Of a stretch of 64,000 nt of DNA, positions 54,011-61,735 are shown in pieces; the stretch's first letter is position 1, and each line of letters begins with the position of its first letter. Below the pieces are notes generated by a model that had not been told where the DNA came from, ran no database searches, and saw only the letters and a list, made by a program, of their open reading frames with translations. This stretch comes from Bacteroidales bacterium. Lineage in GTDB: Bacteria; Bacteroidota; Bacteroidia; Bacteroidales; Tenuifilaceae. The translations under genes and the position numbers were made by a program. The stretch spans positions 1 to 64,000 of the forward strand of contig JACJXC010000005.1 of NCBI GenBank assembly GCA_020636835.1, written 5' to 3'.

Positions 54011-54865
54011 CTATATGCGAATATAAATGGTTGGTTTTATTTGCTTTAACGGCAATTTCATATTCAAAATCGATTCGGAATGGCCCAAAATCAAGTACCC
54101 TCCCGGTTTTAACTTAGTACAGAGTTTATTAATAACACGCTCCTGTGTTTCCCTATCGAAATAGATCAGCACATTGCGGCAGAATACCACATCAAATGTT
54201 TCGGAAATTGAGTAATGGTCGTCCATAAAGTTCAACCGACCAAACCGAACTTTGTTACGAATATTTGGGCCCATTTTAACTGTGGGGTTTACCTGATCCT
54301 TGCTCTTAAGCATATACTTTTTCTTAAGGCTCAAGGGAACCACCTCCACCCGATCCATTTTATACACGGCATTCGCTGCGGCTTGAAGTATTCGGGTTGA
54401 TATGTCGGTAGCCCAAATGGAAAAATCGAACCCCGGATTTTTCTCGGCAAATTCGGACAACACAATGGAAAGAGTATAGGGTTCCTCGCCACTGGAGCAA
54501 CCCGCACTCCACACCTTAAACTGCTTGCCCCGCGAGGATTGATAGAACTCCGGTAACACGGTCGCATTCAGAAAATCGAAATGTGTGGGCTCCCTAAAAA
54601 AATCGGTTTTATTGGTACTCACCACATCGAGCATGTGGATAATTTCGCTATCCACACCATCCTTGCTGAATAGGTAATCGCAATACTCCTTAAAGGATCT
54701 CAAGTTCAACTCGCGCAGCCGTTTCTGGAGTCGACACTGCAGCATTACCTTTTTCACAGGAGGCAACCTAATCCCGCTCTCTTTGTATATAAACGAACTT
54801 AGCTTGTTGAACTCATCATTACTAAGCTGTATCCTGTAAAAATCAGTCAAATCGGAGTTTGCCAT
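54011..54865 (-). CDS. cheR: Chemotaxis protein methyltransferase CheR
   Basis: A 284-residue SAM-dependent enzyme that methylates receptor glutamates. The N-terminal helical domain precedes the SAM-binding motif FKVWSAGCSSGEEPYTLS. TNKTDFFREPTHF and VFCRNVLIYFDRETQERV are typical. It follows cheW after 21 bases. In some bacteria CheR binds a C-terminal peptide of receptors through its beta-subdomain (here about residues 180-210); whether this one does is open. Confidence 0.95.
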   Translation of the reverse strand: MANSDLTDFYRIQLSNDEFNKLSSFIYKESGIRLPPVKKVMLQCRLQKRLRELNLRSFKEYCDYLFSKDGVDSEIIHMLDVVSTNKTDFFREPTHFDFLNATVLPEFYQSSRGKQFKVWSAGCSSGEEPYTLSIVLSEFAEKNPGFDFSIWATDISTRILQAAANAVYKMDRVEVVPLSLKKKYMLKSKDQVNPTVKMGPNIRNKVRFGRLNFMDDHYSISETFDVVFCRNVLIYFDRETQERVINKLCTKLKPGGYLILGHSESILNMKLPLKQIKPTIYIRI

Positions 54866-54886
54866 AGGGACTGCTTTGAATTAATA

Positions 54887-55408
54887 CTACTCTACCTTTT
54901 CCACATCGGCGCTATCGGCATTCATCTCGGCATTAACCTTAAGGGCAGTTATCTCATCGATGGAGAAAACAGCGTCCATATTTAGGATGATGATGAACTT
55001 CTCATCAACCTTCGACATTCCGATGATGAACTCCGACTTATAACGGCTTCCCAGGGTTGGCAGTGGCATAATCTGGTTATTGTCGATTTCGAGTACAGCC
55101 TGAACCGAATCAACAATAGCTCCCACATGCACCGAATCGCCATCCAAATCGATATCGAGAACAATAATACAGGTATTGGTGGTATATTCGGCCTCGGGCA
55201 TTCCAAATTTAATCCTAGCATCGATAACTGGGAGCACAGCTCCCCGCAGATTAATAACTCCTTTCAGGTAATCTGGAGCCTTCGGAACCTGTGTTATCTT
55301 CGTCATTTCAAGAATATTGAGCACTTTTCCAACGTGAGCTGCAAACTCCTCGTCTCCCAACTTGAATGTGAGATAAGAGTTAATTTTCGAAGTGATTTCT
55401 TGTTCCAT
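54887..55408 (-). CDS. cheW: Chemotaxis coupling protein CheW
   Basis: A 173-residue adaptor that links chemoreceptors to CheA. It is a single CheW domain: YLTFKLGDEEFAAHVGKVLNILE, APDYLKGVINLRGAVLPVIDAR and the closing FIIGMSKVDEKFIIILNMDAVF. An acidic C-terminal tail of about 20 residues follows the domain. It lies 30 bases after cheA. Confidence 0.95.
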   Translation of the reverse strand: MEQEITSKINSYLTFKLGDEEFAAHVGKVLNILEMTKITQVPKAPDYLKGVINLRGAVLPVIDARIKFGMPEAEYTTNTCIIVLDIDLDGDSVHVGAIVDSVQAVLEIDNNQIMPLPTLGSRYKSEFIIGMSKVDEKFIIILNMDAVFSIDEITALKVNAEMNADSADVEKVE

Positions 55409-55438
55409 AATCTTTGCCTCCTCAATAATATAATATCA

Positions 55439-57484
55439 TTATTTTACTTTAATTGTTTGAATTTTAGCGAATTCCTTAATAATCTTATTGGAATCCATCA
55501 CTAGAGCCACAGTTCCATCGCCAAGGATTGTTGCTCCCGAGAAAACATCGTGATTCTTATAATGTTTACCCAATGGTTTGAGAACAGCCTGGTACTCACC
55601 TATTACAAAATCGACCACTAATCCAACACAGTTATCCTCATAATTCACCACCACCACTTGCTCCAGCTCCTCATCGCTGGGGCTAAGGTTGAACTCTTTT
55701 CGGAGGCTAAAGAAGGATATCTGCTTACCGTCGAGTGTAACCAAATTGTTAAAGGCCGAGTATATTTTTGCCTTCTCGATGGCGTAGATCTTATCAATAG
55801 CCGCCAATGGAATAACGTAAGCCGTTTTATTAATGCTCACAAGCAATCCATCAATAATAGAAAGCGTTAAGGGTAGCTTAATGGTAATGGTAGTTCCCAT
55901 TCCCACCTCGGAATCGATGTCCACCTCGCCACGGATCTCGGCAATCTTCTTTTTAACCACATCCATGCCAACACCCCGCCCCGACACATCGGTAACTTTT
56001 TTGGCGGTTGAGAAACCCGGCAGAAAAACAAGATCGAGAATCTCCTTTTTGCTCATTTTGCGTTCGGGAGTAATTATTCCTTTCTGAATGGCCTTTTCGC
56101 GGATTACCTCCGGATCGATTCCTGCGCCATCGTCGGATATCTGAATAATTACACTAGCCCCTGAGTAAAACGCTATTAGTGCAATCTTACCCTTGGTCGG
56201 TTTTCCGGAAGCCACACGGATGCCTGCTTCCTCAATCCCATGATCGAGACTATTGCGCAAAATATGCATCAATGGGTCGGATAAATTCTCAATAATGGTT
56301 TTATCAAGTTCAGTATCGGCTCCCTCGGTTAAAAATTCCACATCCTTTTTCAACTCTAGTGATAAATCGCGTACCAAGCGCTGAAAACGACCAAACAAAT
56401 TCTCGATAGGAATCAGCACAATGCTAAAAGCGATGTCGCGGAGCTGGCGCGAAAGCTTCTGAACATTCTCCACAATTGGGCCCAGTCCAGGAACATTATT
56501 CTCCTCGGCAAAAAGGCTCAATCGCGCCTGAGTAGTTACCAGTTCCGAAACTAAATTCATTAAGCTATCCAACTTGTCAGACGACACACGAATGCTAGCC
56601 GTGGACTTATCCCTAAAACCTATTCGCTCACGTTTTACCACCTCTGATTTTTGCTTGTTTAAACGAGCCGCAGCCTGTCCTGCAAGTTTTTGAACCGCAA
56701 CATATCCAATATCTTTCTGCACATTGGAGAGCTGTGTAACCTCCTCCACAAACTTGGTATCGGAGAGTAGATTCAAATCGGCAATTTTTTGTATTTCGAG
56801 GGTTGACTCGGACTCCACAAAAAGGAACACATCATTAATGGCGTTAACGGCCTGCTCGGTAGCAATAATGGCCTCCCAGTAAACGTAGCAATAATCGGGG
56901 TTTATACTATCTAAAAGGGGAACCCTGTTGAAGTGAGCAAAAACCTTTGACTGCCCCAAACCCGCAAGCTCGTCGAGCAGATATAGAGGGTTTGTACCAT
57001 TGCGGAATATATCCTGGCGGGGTTCGAACATTATATAGTAGGTATGAATCACCGCATCAGGATCGTGCTCGTCCTTAACCTCTGATTTCTTTTCCTCATT
57101 GGGTTTATCCGGATTGATAAGCTGATCGATTTTAGCAATCAACCCATTGTGGGTGGTTAAAAAATCGGGGTCGTCGTAATTGCCTTCGTCGAGCATCGCT
57201 TTAAGATGATCAATCGAGGCAAGAGTTACGTTAAGCACTTGGGGAGTAAGCGGAAGCTGATTATTCCGAATAAGATCGTAAACCGTTTCGAGGTTATGGG
57301 TAAATTTATCGATCAGATCGAAACCAAACATACTGCTATTCCCCTTGAGGGTGTGCATCACCCGGAATACCTGCTGAATCTGGGTTGGATCGTCGGGATT
57401 CTTCTCCAGCTCGAGCAGGGTTACTTCCAGCTTATCTATAAGCTCCGAAGCCTCCTCAATAAACTTCTTTTTAAAGCTATCCAT
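55439..57484 (-). CDS. cheA: Chemotaxis histidine kinase CheA
   Basis: A 681-residue kinase with the P1 phosphotransfer domain (phospho-acceptor H44 in VMHTLKGNSSMFG), a P2-like domain (about 140-235), P3 dimerisation helices (VSSDKLDSLMNLVSELVTTQARL), the P4 ATPase with HILRNSLDHGIEEA, ISDDGAGIDPE and GRGVGMDVVKKKI, and a P5 CheW-like domain that binds CheW. It phosphorylates CheY and CheB and probably the other receivers in this cluster. The stop codon overlaps nothing, but its first base is shared with the end of cheY, indicating coupling. Confidence 0.96.
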   Translation of the reverse strand: MDSFKKKFIEEASELIDKLEVTLLELEKNPDDPTQIQQVFRVMHTLKGNSSMFGFDLIDKFTHNLETVYDLIRNNQLPLTPQVLNVTLASIDHLKAMLDEGNYDDPDFLTTHNGLIAKIDQLINPDKPNEEKKSEVKDEHDPDAVIHTYYIMFEPRQDIFRNGTNPLYLLDELAGLGQSKVFAHFNRVPLLDSINPDYCYVYWEAIIATEQAVNAINDVFLFVESESTLEIQKIADLNLLSDTKFVEEVTQLSNVQKDIGYVAVQKLAGQAAARLNKQKSEVVKRERIGFRDKSTASIRVSSDKLDSLMNLVSELVTTQARLSLFAEENNVPGLGPIVENVQKLSRQLRDIAFSIVLIPIENLFGRFQRLVRDLSLELKKDVEFLTEGADTELDKTIIENLSDPLMHILRNSLDHGIEEAGIRVASGKPTKGKIALIAFYSGASVIIQISDDGAGIDPEVIREKAIQKGIITPERKMSKKEILDLVFLPGFSTAKKVTDVSGRGVGMDVVKKKIAEIRGEVDIDSEVGMGTTITIKLPLTLSIIDGLLVSINKTAYVIPLAAIDKIYAIEKAKIYSAFNNLVTLDGKQISFFSLRKEFNLSPSDEELEQVVVVNYEDNCVGLVVDFVIGEYQAVLKPLGKHYKNHDVFSGATILGDGTVALVMDSNKIIKEFAKIQTIKVK

Positions 57485-57849
57485 TATCGTATGACTTTAT
57501 TGATTGCTGCAATAAGTTTTGCTGGCACAAAAGGTTTAATAATCCAACCTGTTGCTCCGGCATCCTTCGCTTCCATTTTCTTTGCCGTTTGCGACTCAGT
57601 GGTGAGGAATAGTATTGGAATGCGCTCGTAGTTGCTATTCTTACGAACGTTCTTGATCAATTCAATACCATCCATCTCGGGCATGTGCAAGTCAGTTATA
57701 ATCAAATCAATAGTCTGTCCATCGAGAAATTTTAGGGCGTCCTTTCCATCAACGCCTATCAAAACCGTGTAGCCTTCATTTTCAAGGGTAAAGCTGACAA
57801 CCTCCCGGATACTCTCTGAATCGTCAACAATAAGTATTGTTTTTGCCAT
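57484..57849 (-). CDS. cheY: CheY-type single-domain response regulator
   Basis: A 121-residue receiver domain. The acidic pair D9/D10, the phospho-acceptor D53 in LIITDLHMPEMDG, Thr83 in FLTTES and Lys105 in IIKPF are all in place. It is the presumed diffusible output of CheA. The target cannot be a canonical flagellar switch unless flagellar genes exist elsewhere; most Bacteroidota lack flagella, so control of gliding, biofilm or transcription is possible. It overlaps cheA by one base. Confidence 0.93.
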   Translation of the reverse strand: MAKTILIVDDSESIREVVSFTLENEGYTVLIGVDGKDALKFLDGQTIDLIITDLHMPEMDGIELIKNVRKNSNYERIPILFLTTESQTAKKMEAKDAGATGWIIKPFVPAKLIAAINKVIR

Positions 57850-57870
57850 ATCGTAAAGTATTATAATGTT

Positions 57871-58188
57871 TTAAAACTTCAACTTTATTCCAGCATTAGT
57901 CAGCAATTTCTGCTGATCCGGGTTAAGCTCAAAATCTACGCTAACCGGATTATTCCTTTTCAAACAGGTCCAAGCAAACGACTGGAGAAGCTGTATGGCT
58001 CCCAAATCGATACTTTCGGCGTCCTTCACTACAACCGTCAGGTTGTTGCTGGTGCTTGTGTATCCCAACAGCTCTTTATGCAGCCGTTTTGCATTATTCA
58101 GGCTTAAGTCGCCACTTAATACCAATGTTATACCGTCGGGCCTTTTGCTTTCCGCAATCTGGTATCCTTGCTCTTTACTTCTGCTCAT
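57871..58188 (-). CDS. STAS-domain protein
   Basis: A 105-residue single STAS domain related to anti-sigma-factor antagonists. The segment SIDLGAIQLLQSF corresponds to the D-S-S-G-L region of SpoIIAA, but the phosphorylatable Ser is replaced (D-L-G-A), so classical Ser/Thr phosphorylation control is unlikely. STAS proteins of this kind are found beside cheA in several non-flagellar chemosensory clusters. It lies 8 bases after the helical protein and 21 bases before cheY. Confidence 0.85.
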   Translation of the reverse strand: MSRSKEQGYQIAESKRPDGITLVLSGDLSLNNAKRLHKELLGYTSTSNNLTVVVKDAESIDLGAIQLLQSFAWTCLKRNNPVSVDFELNPDQQKLLTNAGIKLKF

Positions 58189-58196
58189 GGTTTATG

Positions 58197-59972
58197 CTAA
58201 AAAAGTTCAACATCATCGTTATCGGTTTCGGTTAAACCGTCAATATCCTGCTCCTCGGGCTTTAAGCCTCCCACAATAACCGATTCGTGGATTTGGTGTT
58301 CACTCTCCATGGTGTAGAGTTGCTTAAGGAACTCCATATCATCGGCATCCTCGGCTCTATCAGCGCTTCCCTTGATCTCCTGGAATGCTTCGTTGAGCAT
58401 CTTGATAATTTCGATTATCCGCACCTCAAAAAAATCATAGTACTTAATCTGTCGGATTGATCCAGCCACCACGCTATCCATTGATTTACTAACGGTAAAA
58501 TTTTCGGTTAGGAGTTTAAACATCTGCTCATCCTGTTTTTTAAACATATCGAGTATGGCCGAAATCCTATCACCCATTTCACCCTGGTCGGTTATTAAAG
58601 ACTGTTTCTGGGTAAGATCCGTGTACACCGTACTTAACCGCCGGTTAATATCGGCAAAGCGCTGAGCAATAGTTTGTATTTGATTGGAGGTATTCTCCAC
58701 GTCTTGCCCTACTTCTTTGAGCTGATCAACGATATTGCCCTGTGGGTATGCATTTTTTAGTGCAACCAAGTTATTATCGGGAATAAACACCTCCTCCTCG
58801 CCAACATTCTTTTCAGTGGAGCCAACCGTTGCAAGGGTTGAAGAGGTTGAATCCACTACAACCTTTAACTCTCCCATCAAGGAATGCTCAACAAGGGGAA
58901 TACTTTGGAGAGGGGCGATAATGCTATCGAGCTTATGGCTCAAATCGGTGTAATGGATAAGTTCTTGGTTAAACTGCGACTGAGAGAGCTCCTTACATAG
59001 CTGCGATATGCTGGACATATCGTCATTAATGGAACGAAATTTATCGGTGATTGACTCAATGGCCCGCTGGTACTCCTTATTGGCCCGAACCAAAAGAGCG
59101 GCCTGTATATTGGCAAGATCACGGATACGCGACAGGTAATCGATATGCTGCCCTTCGTTGAGCGGATCGAAATCGGATAAATTCTGTAACAACGCGCGAT
59201 GCGAGGTTTGCACATGCTCAATTTTTTGCCGAATAATATCGTGATACTGCAAATTGGTAATAATATTAGCAATACTTTCAGAGATACGCTCGGTAATACT
59301 TTTAAGGTTGGGCATCCTCAGACTAACCTCCTGCTGCTTGTCGGCAAAAAGCATAATGGAGGTATGAAGCAGATCGAGAACAAGACTTACCTGCTGGCTA
59401 AGCTGTAAATAGTAGGTATCAACACGGATAATGCTTTCGTCGATAAGTTCGTGCAAACGCTCCAAACTTTTATCGTTCTGGTACTCGCGGAGCTTTTGCT
59501 GGTTTATATGCTTATTATAATTAGCCGTTAACTGACTGATTGCAGGCGAGTTCTGCTCAGGGGTTCCCGTACCGGTAATTTTAAGGTTAGCCAAAAGGAA
59601 TTTAAGGGTAAGAAGGTTCTGGTTTAAATTTTTCACCTGTAGATGTAGGTTCCCAGCAATCTCGTGCATCTCCTTAGTAAGATCGATCCCCTCAACCGAC
59701 TGGCTTACAATCGGGTTGTGAGATTTGTGCAATTCCTTATAGAGCAACTCGAGCTCCTCCACCATACTCCGGGTATCGGAATCGGAGAGCATATCAAAAA
59801 TGGAACTTGCATTCTTGGAAAGCAGCGACGATGAGCGGAATAACTCTTTAAAATTGGTATTCAAACCCATAAAATCATCCGATGCACACTGAAGGAGCTC
59901 AAGAATTTTTTGATCGATCTGCCGAAATTTCTCCGTTATATTATGTAAATCCCTAGTCATCAGTTTCCCCAT
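58197..59972 (-). CDS. Large helical chemotaxis-operon protein with CheZ-like DxxxQ motif
   Basis: A 591-residue, almost entirely helical protein without signal peptide, membrane segment, HAMP or the chemoreceptor hairpin tip. Residues 241-251 read LQYHDIIRQKI, where D245 and Q249 reproduce the D-x-x-x-Q spacing and flanking hydrophobics of the CheZ active site (QDFQDLTGQVI in E. coli, D143/Q147). A second, degenerate copy near residue 530 reads IKYYDFFEVRI, with D kept and Q lost. The acidic C-terminus ends in DDVELF. It lies between a response regulator and a STAS gene. No cheC, cheX or cheZ is in the operon, so it is a candidate CheY-P phosphatase; other scaffold roles are possible. Confidence 0.7.
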   Translation of the reverse strand: MGKLMTRDLHNITEKFRQIDQKILELLQCASDDFMGLNTNFKELFRSSSLLSKNASSIFDMLSDSDTRSMVEELELLYKELHKSHNPIVSQSVEGIDLTKEMHEIAGNLHLQVKNLNQNLLTLKFLLANLKITGTGTPEQNSPAISQLTANYNKHINQQKLREYQNDKSLERLHELIDESIIRVDTYYLQLSQQVSLVLDLLHTSIMLFADKQQEVSLRMPNLKSITERISESIANIITNLQYHDIIRQKIEHVQTSHRALLQNLSDFDPLNEGQHIDYLSRIRDLANIQAALLVRANKEYQRAIESITDKFRSINDDMSSISQLCKELSQSQFNQELIHYTDLSHKLDSIIAPLQSIPLVEHSLMGELKVVVDSTSSTLATVGSTEKNVGEEEVFIPDNNLVALKNAYPQGNIVDQLKEVGQDVENTSNQIQTIAQRFADINRRLSTVYTDLTQKQSLITDQGEMGDRISAILDMFKKQDEQMFKLLTENFTVSKSMDSVVAGSIRQIKYYDFFEVRIIEIIKMLNEAFQEIKGSADRAEDADDMEFLKQLYTMESEHQIHESVIVGGLKPEEQDIDGLTETDNDDVELF

Positions 59973-59986
59973 TTAGGTTAGCAATA

Positions 59987-60367
59987 CTAATGTAAACCCA
60001 GAATACCCTCAAGACGAAGAATAAAACTTGGAATATCGATGGGTTTTGTGAAATAATCGACAATGCCAAACTTGCCACAGGCCTCGCGGTACTCCGGCGA
60101 TAACACTGCGGTAACCACCACCACCGGAATATCGGCTGTGTCATCGCTCGATTTGAGTTGCTTTAAGCACTCGATACCACTCACCTGGGGCATCAATAGA
60201 TCGAGGAGAATCAGGGCTGGCTTCTTTTTTTGAATAAGGGTATATGCCTCCATAGCGCTCGATGCCGACTGGGTTAAAAACCCCTCCTCCTGAAGCAATG
60301 CCTCCATTAGCACCTGATTGGTGGTGGAATCGTCGATCACTAAAATATAATCCTCTGCTTTATTCAT
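59987..60367 (-). CDS. Single-domain response regulator
   Basis: A 126-residue receiver domain and first gene of the chemotaxis operon. D12/D13, phospho-acceptor D56 in LILLDLLMPQVSG, Thr86 in VVTAV and K108 in FTKPI are present. It has no output domain. It may be a phosphate sink or a second CheY; its gene neighbours the candidate phosphatase, with 14 bases between. Confidence 0.92.
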   Translation of the reverse strand: MNKAEDYILVIDDSTTNQVLMEALLQEEGFLTQSASSAMEAYTLIQKKKPALILLDLLMPQVSGIECLKQLKSSDDTADIPVVVVTAVLSPEYREACGKFGIVDYFTKPIDIPSFILRLEGILGLH

Positions 60368-60390
60368 TTTACTAACTATTCAAATCAATT

Positions 60391-60423
60391 CAAAATTACT
60401 CGGTTTAAGCTATACTTTCACAA
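60391..60423 (-). promoter_or_regulatory. Promoter of the ten-gene chemotaxis operon
   Basis: On the minus strand TTTG (60423-60420), a 21-base spacer and TAATTTTG (60398-60391), matching both consensus halves, 23 bases before the first ATG. Confidence 0.72.
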
Positions 60424-60552
60424 AAAAAACATGAGGTTGATTAACTATTTTTAGTGATTTAAATCATCAACGAATAATCCATTCCTTTGTTTTTAACAAA
60501 AAAAGAGCTAATTTTAAGGGAAGCGTAAAGTAATATAAGTAACTCAAAATTA

Positions 60553-61257
60553 ATGAATATGCTGAATAGTAACCATGATTTGTTCGAAACAATCTTTAGC
60601 AAATGCTCCCTCCCCATCGGCGTACTCCTGAACGATGCGGAAAAAGAGCAGATTATGGACAACATAAATATTGTGGAGTACAACCGCAAAGACATAATTC
60701 TAAAACAAAATTCACGAACCTCACATATCCTTTACCTCTCCACAGGCCTAGTGAAAATATCGAGGGAGCTAAGAAGAAGCAAAAGCCTAATTTTGAAGCT
60801 TCAGAGCTCGGGCGATTTTGTAGGAATTAGCTCGATCCTCGGCGGAGAGTCGTACGACTTTACAGTTTCGGCAGTAGACAACTGCACTGCCGCCTACATC
60901 GATGTGAATACATTCACCACAATTATGGAGAAAAACGGACTATTCAGCATCGAAATTGCCCGTCAAATAAGCCGAAACACACTATTCAACGTAAACCGGT
61001 TATCGGGACTACTATACAAGCAGCTTCCAGGACGAATTGCGGATCTCATCCTCTACTTCTCGGAGAACATATACCACAGCAACTCATACAAATTTCCCCT
61101 TACGCGTCAAGAGTTGGCTGAGCTTTGCGGCACAACCAAGGAAAGCCTGATCAGAACCCTTTCGGAATTCAACCACGATAGAATTATCGAAATGGACAGG
61201 AGCAGTGTAAGAATTATTAGCTATGATGTTTTACGAACACTAAGCCGGCTAGGATAA
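60553..61257 (+). CDS. Crp/Fnr family transcriptional regulator
   Basis: A 234-residue regulator with an N-terminal cyclic-nucleotide-binding-like beta-roll (about 25-130, RKDIILKQNSRTSHILYLSTGLVKI), a dimerisation helix, and a C-terminal winged HTH (about 165-225, LTRQELAELCGTTKESLIRTLSEF). No Fnr-type cysteine cluster is seen near the N-terminus, so an iron-sulphur cofactor is unlikely. It is divergent from the chemotaxis operon and followed after 10 bases by a response regulator gene. A start at 60559 is equally possible. Confidence 0.92.
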   Translation: MNMLNSNHDLFETIFSKCSLPIGVLLNDAEKEQIMDNINIVEYNRKDIILKQNSRTSHILYLSTGLVKISRELRRSKSLILKLQSSGDFVGISSILGGESYDFTVSAVDNCTAAYIDVNTFTTIMEKNGLFSIEIARQISRNTLFNVNRLSGLLYKQLPGRIADLILYFSENIYHSNSYKFPLTRQELAELCGTTKESLIRTLSEFNHDRIIEMDRSSVRIISYDVLRTLSRLG

Positions 61258-61267
61258 AACTATTACC

Positions 61268-61639
61268 ATGCAAAAAATTCTTATTGTTGATGATATTTTT
61301 GTAAACAGATTGCTTCTTAAAGAAATTATTAAGAGCATTTGCGGCCAATGCCTCGAAGCTCAGAATGGGCGCGAAGCCATTGAGATTATTCAGAAGGAGA
61401 AGGTGGAACTTATATTCATGGATATTGAAATGCCCGTAATGAACGGCCTTGAGACCACCAAATACATCCGCGAGAAACTCCCAGCGCCCTTACGCTTTAT
61501 CCCAATTATTGCGCTTACAGCCCATAACCCCGCCAATTTCTTCGACGATTTCCAGCAAGCAGGGTTCAACTACCTAATAACCAAGCCCTACTCCATCGAA
61601 AAGATCACCAAGGCAATTGACGAGATTTGTTCCAAATAA
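61268..61639 (+). CDS. Single-domain response regulator
   Basis: A 123-residue receiver domain of the type found in hybrid kinases. D8/D9, phospho-acceptor D52 in LIFMDIEMPVMNG, Thr84 in ALTAHN and K106 in ITKPY are present. It is co-transcribed with the Crp/Fnr regulator. The cognate kinase is not identifiable; CheA of the divergent operon is a possibility. Confidence 0.9.
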   Translation: MQKILIVDDIFVNRLLLKEIIKSICGQCLEAQNGREAIEIIQKEKVELIFMDIEMPVMNGLETTKYIREKLPAPLRFIPIIALTAHNPANFFDDFQQAGFNYLITKPYSIEKITKAIDEICSK

Positions 61640-61699
61640 CCTCACCAAAGTTTTTACTGTTAATTTATGTGTTTAGTTTTTTAGTAATCATTTTGATAG

Positions 61700-61707
61700 T
61701 ATTTTTG
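61700..61707 (+). promoter_or_regulatory. Candidate -7 box for the HU-like/SPOR gene
   Basis: TATTTTTG is an exact TAnnTTTG match, with TTTT at the -33 position (19-base spacer), 28 bases before the ATG. Confidence 0.55.
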
Positions 61708-61735
61708 GAATGGAATTCCTAAAACACTATCAACA

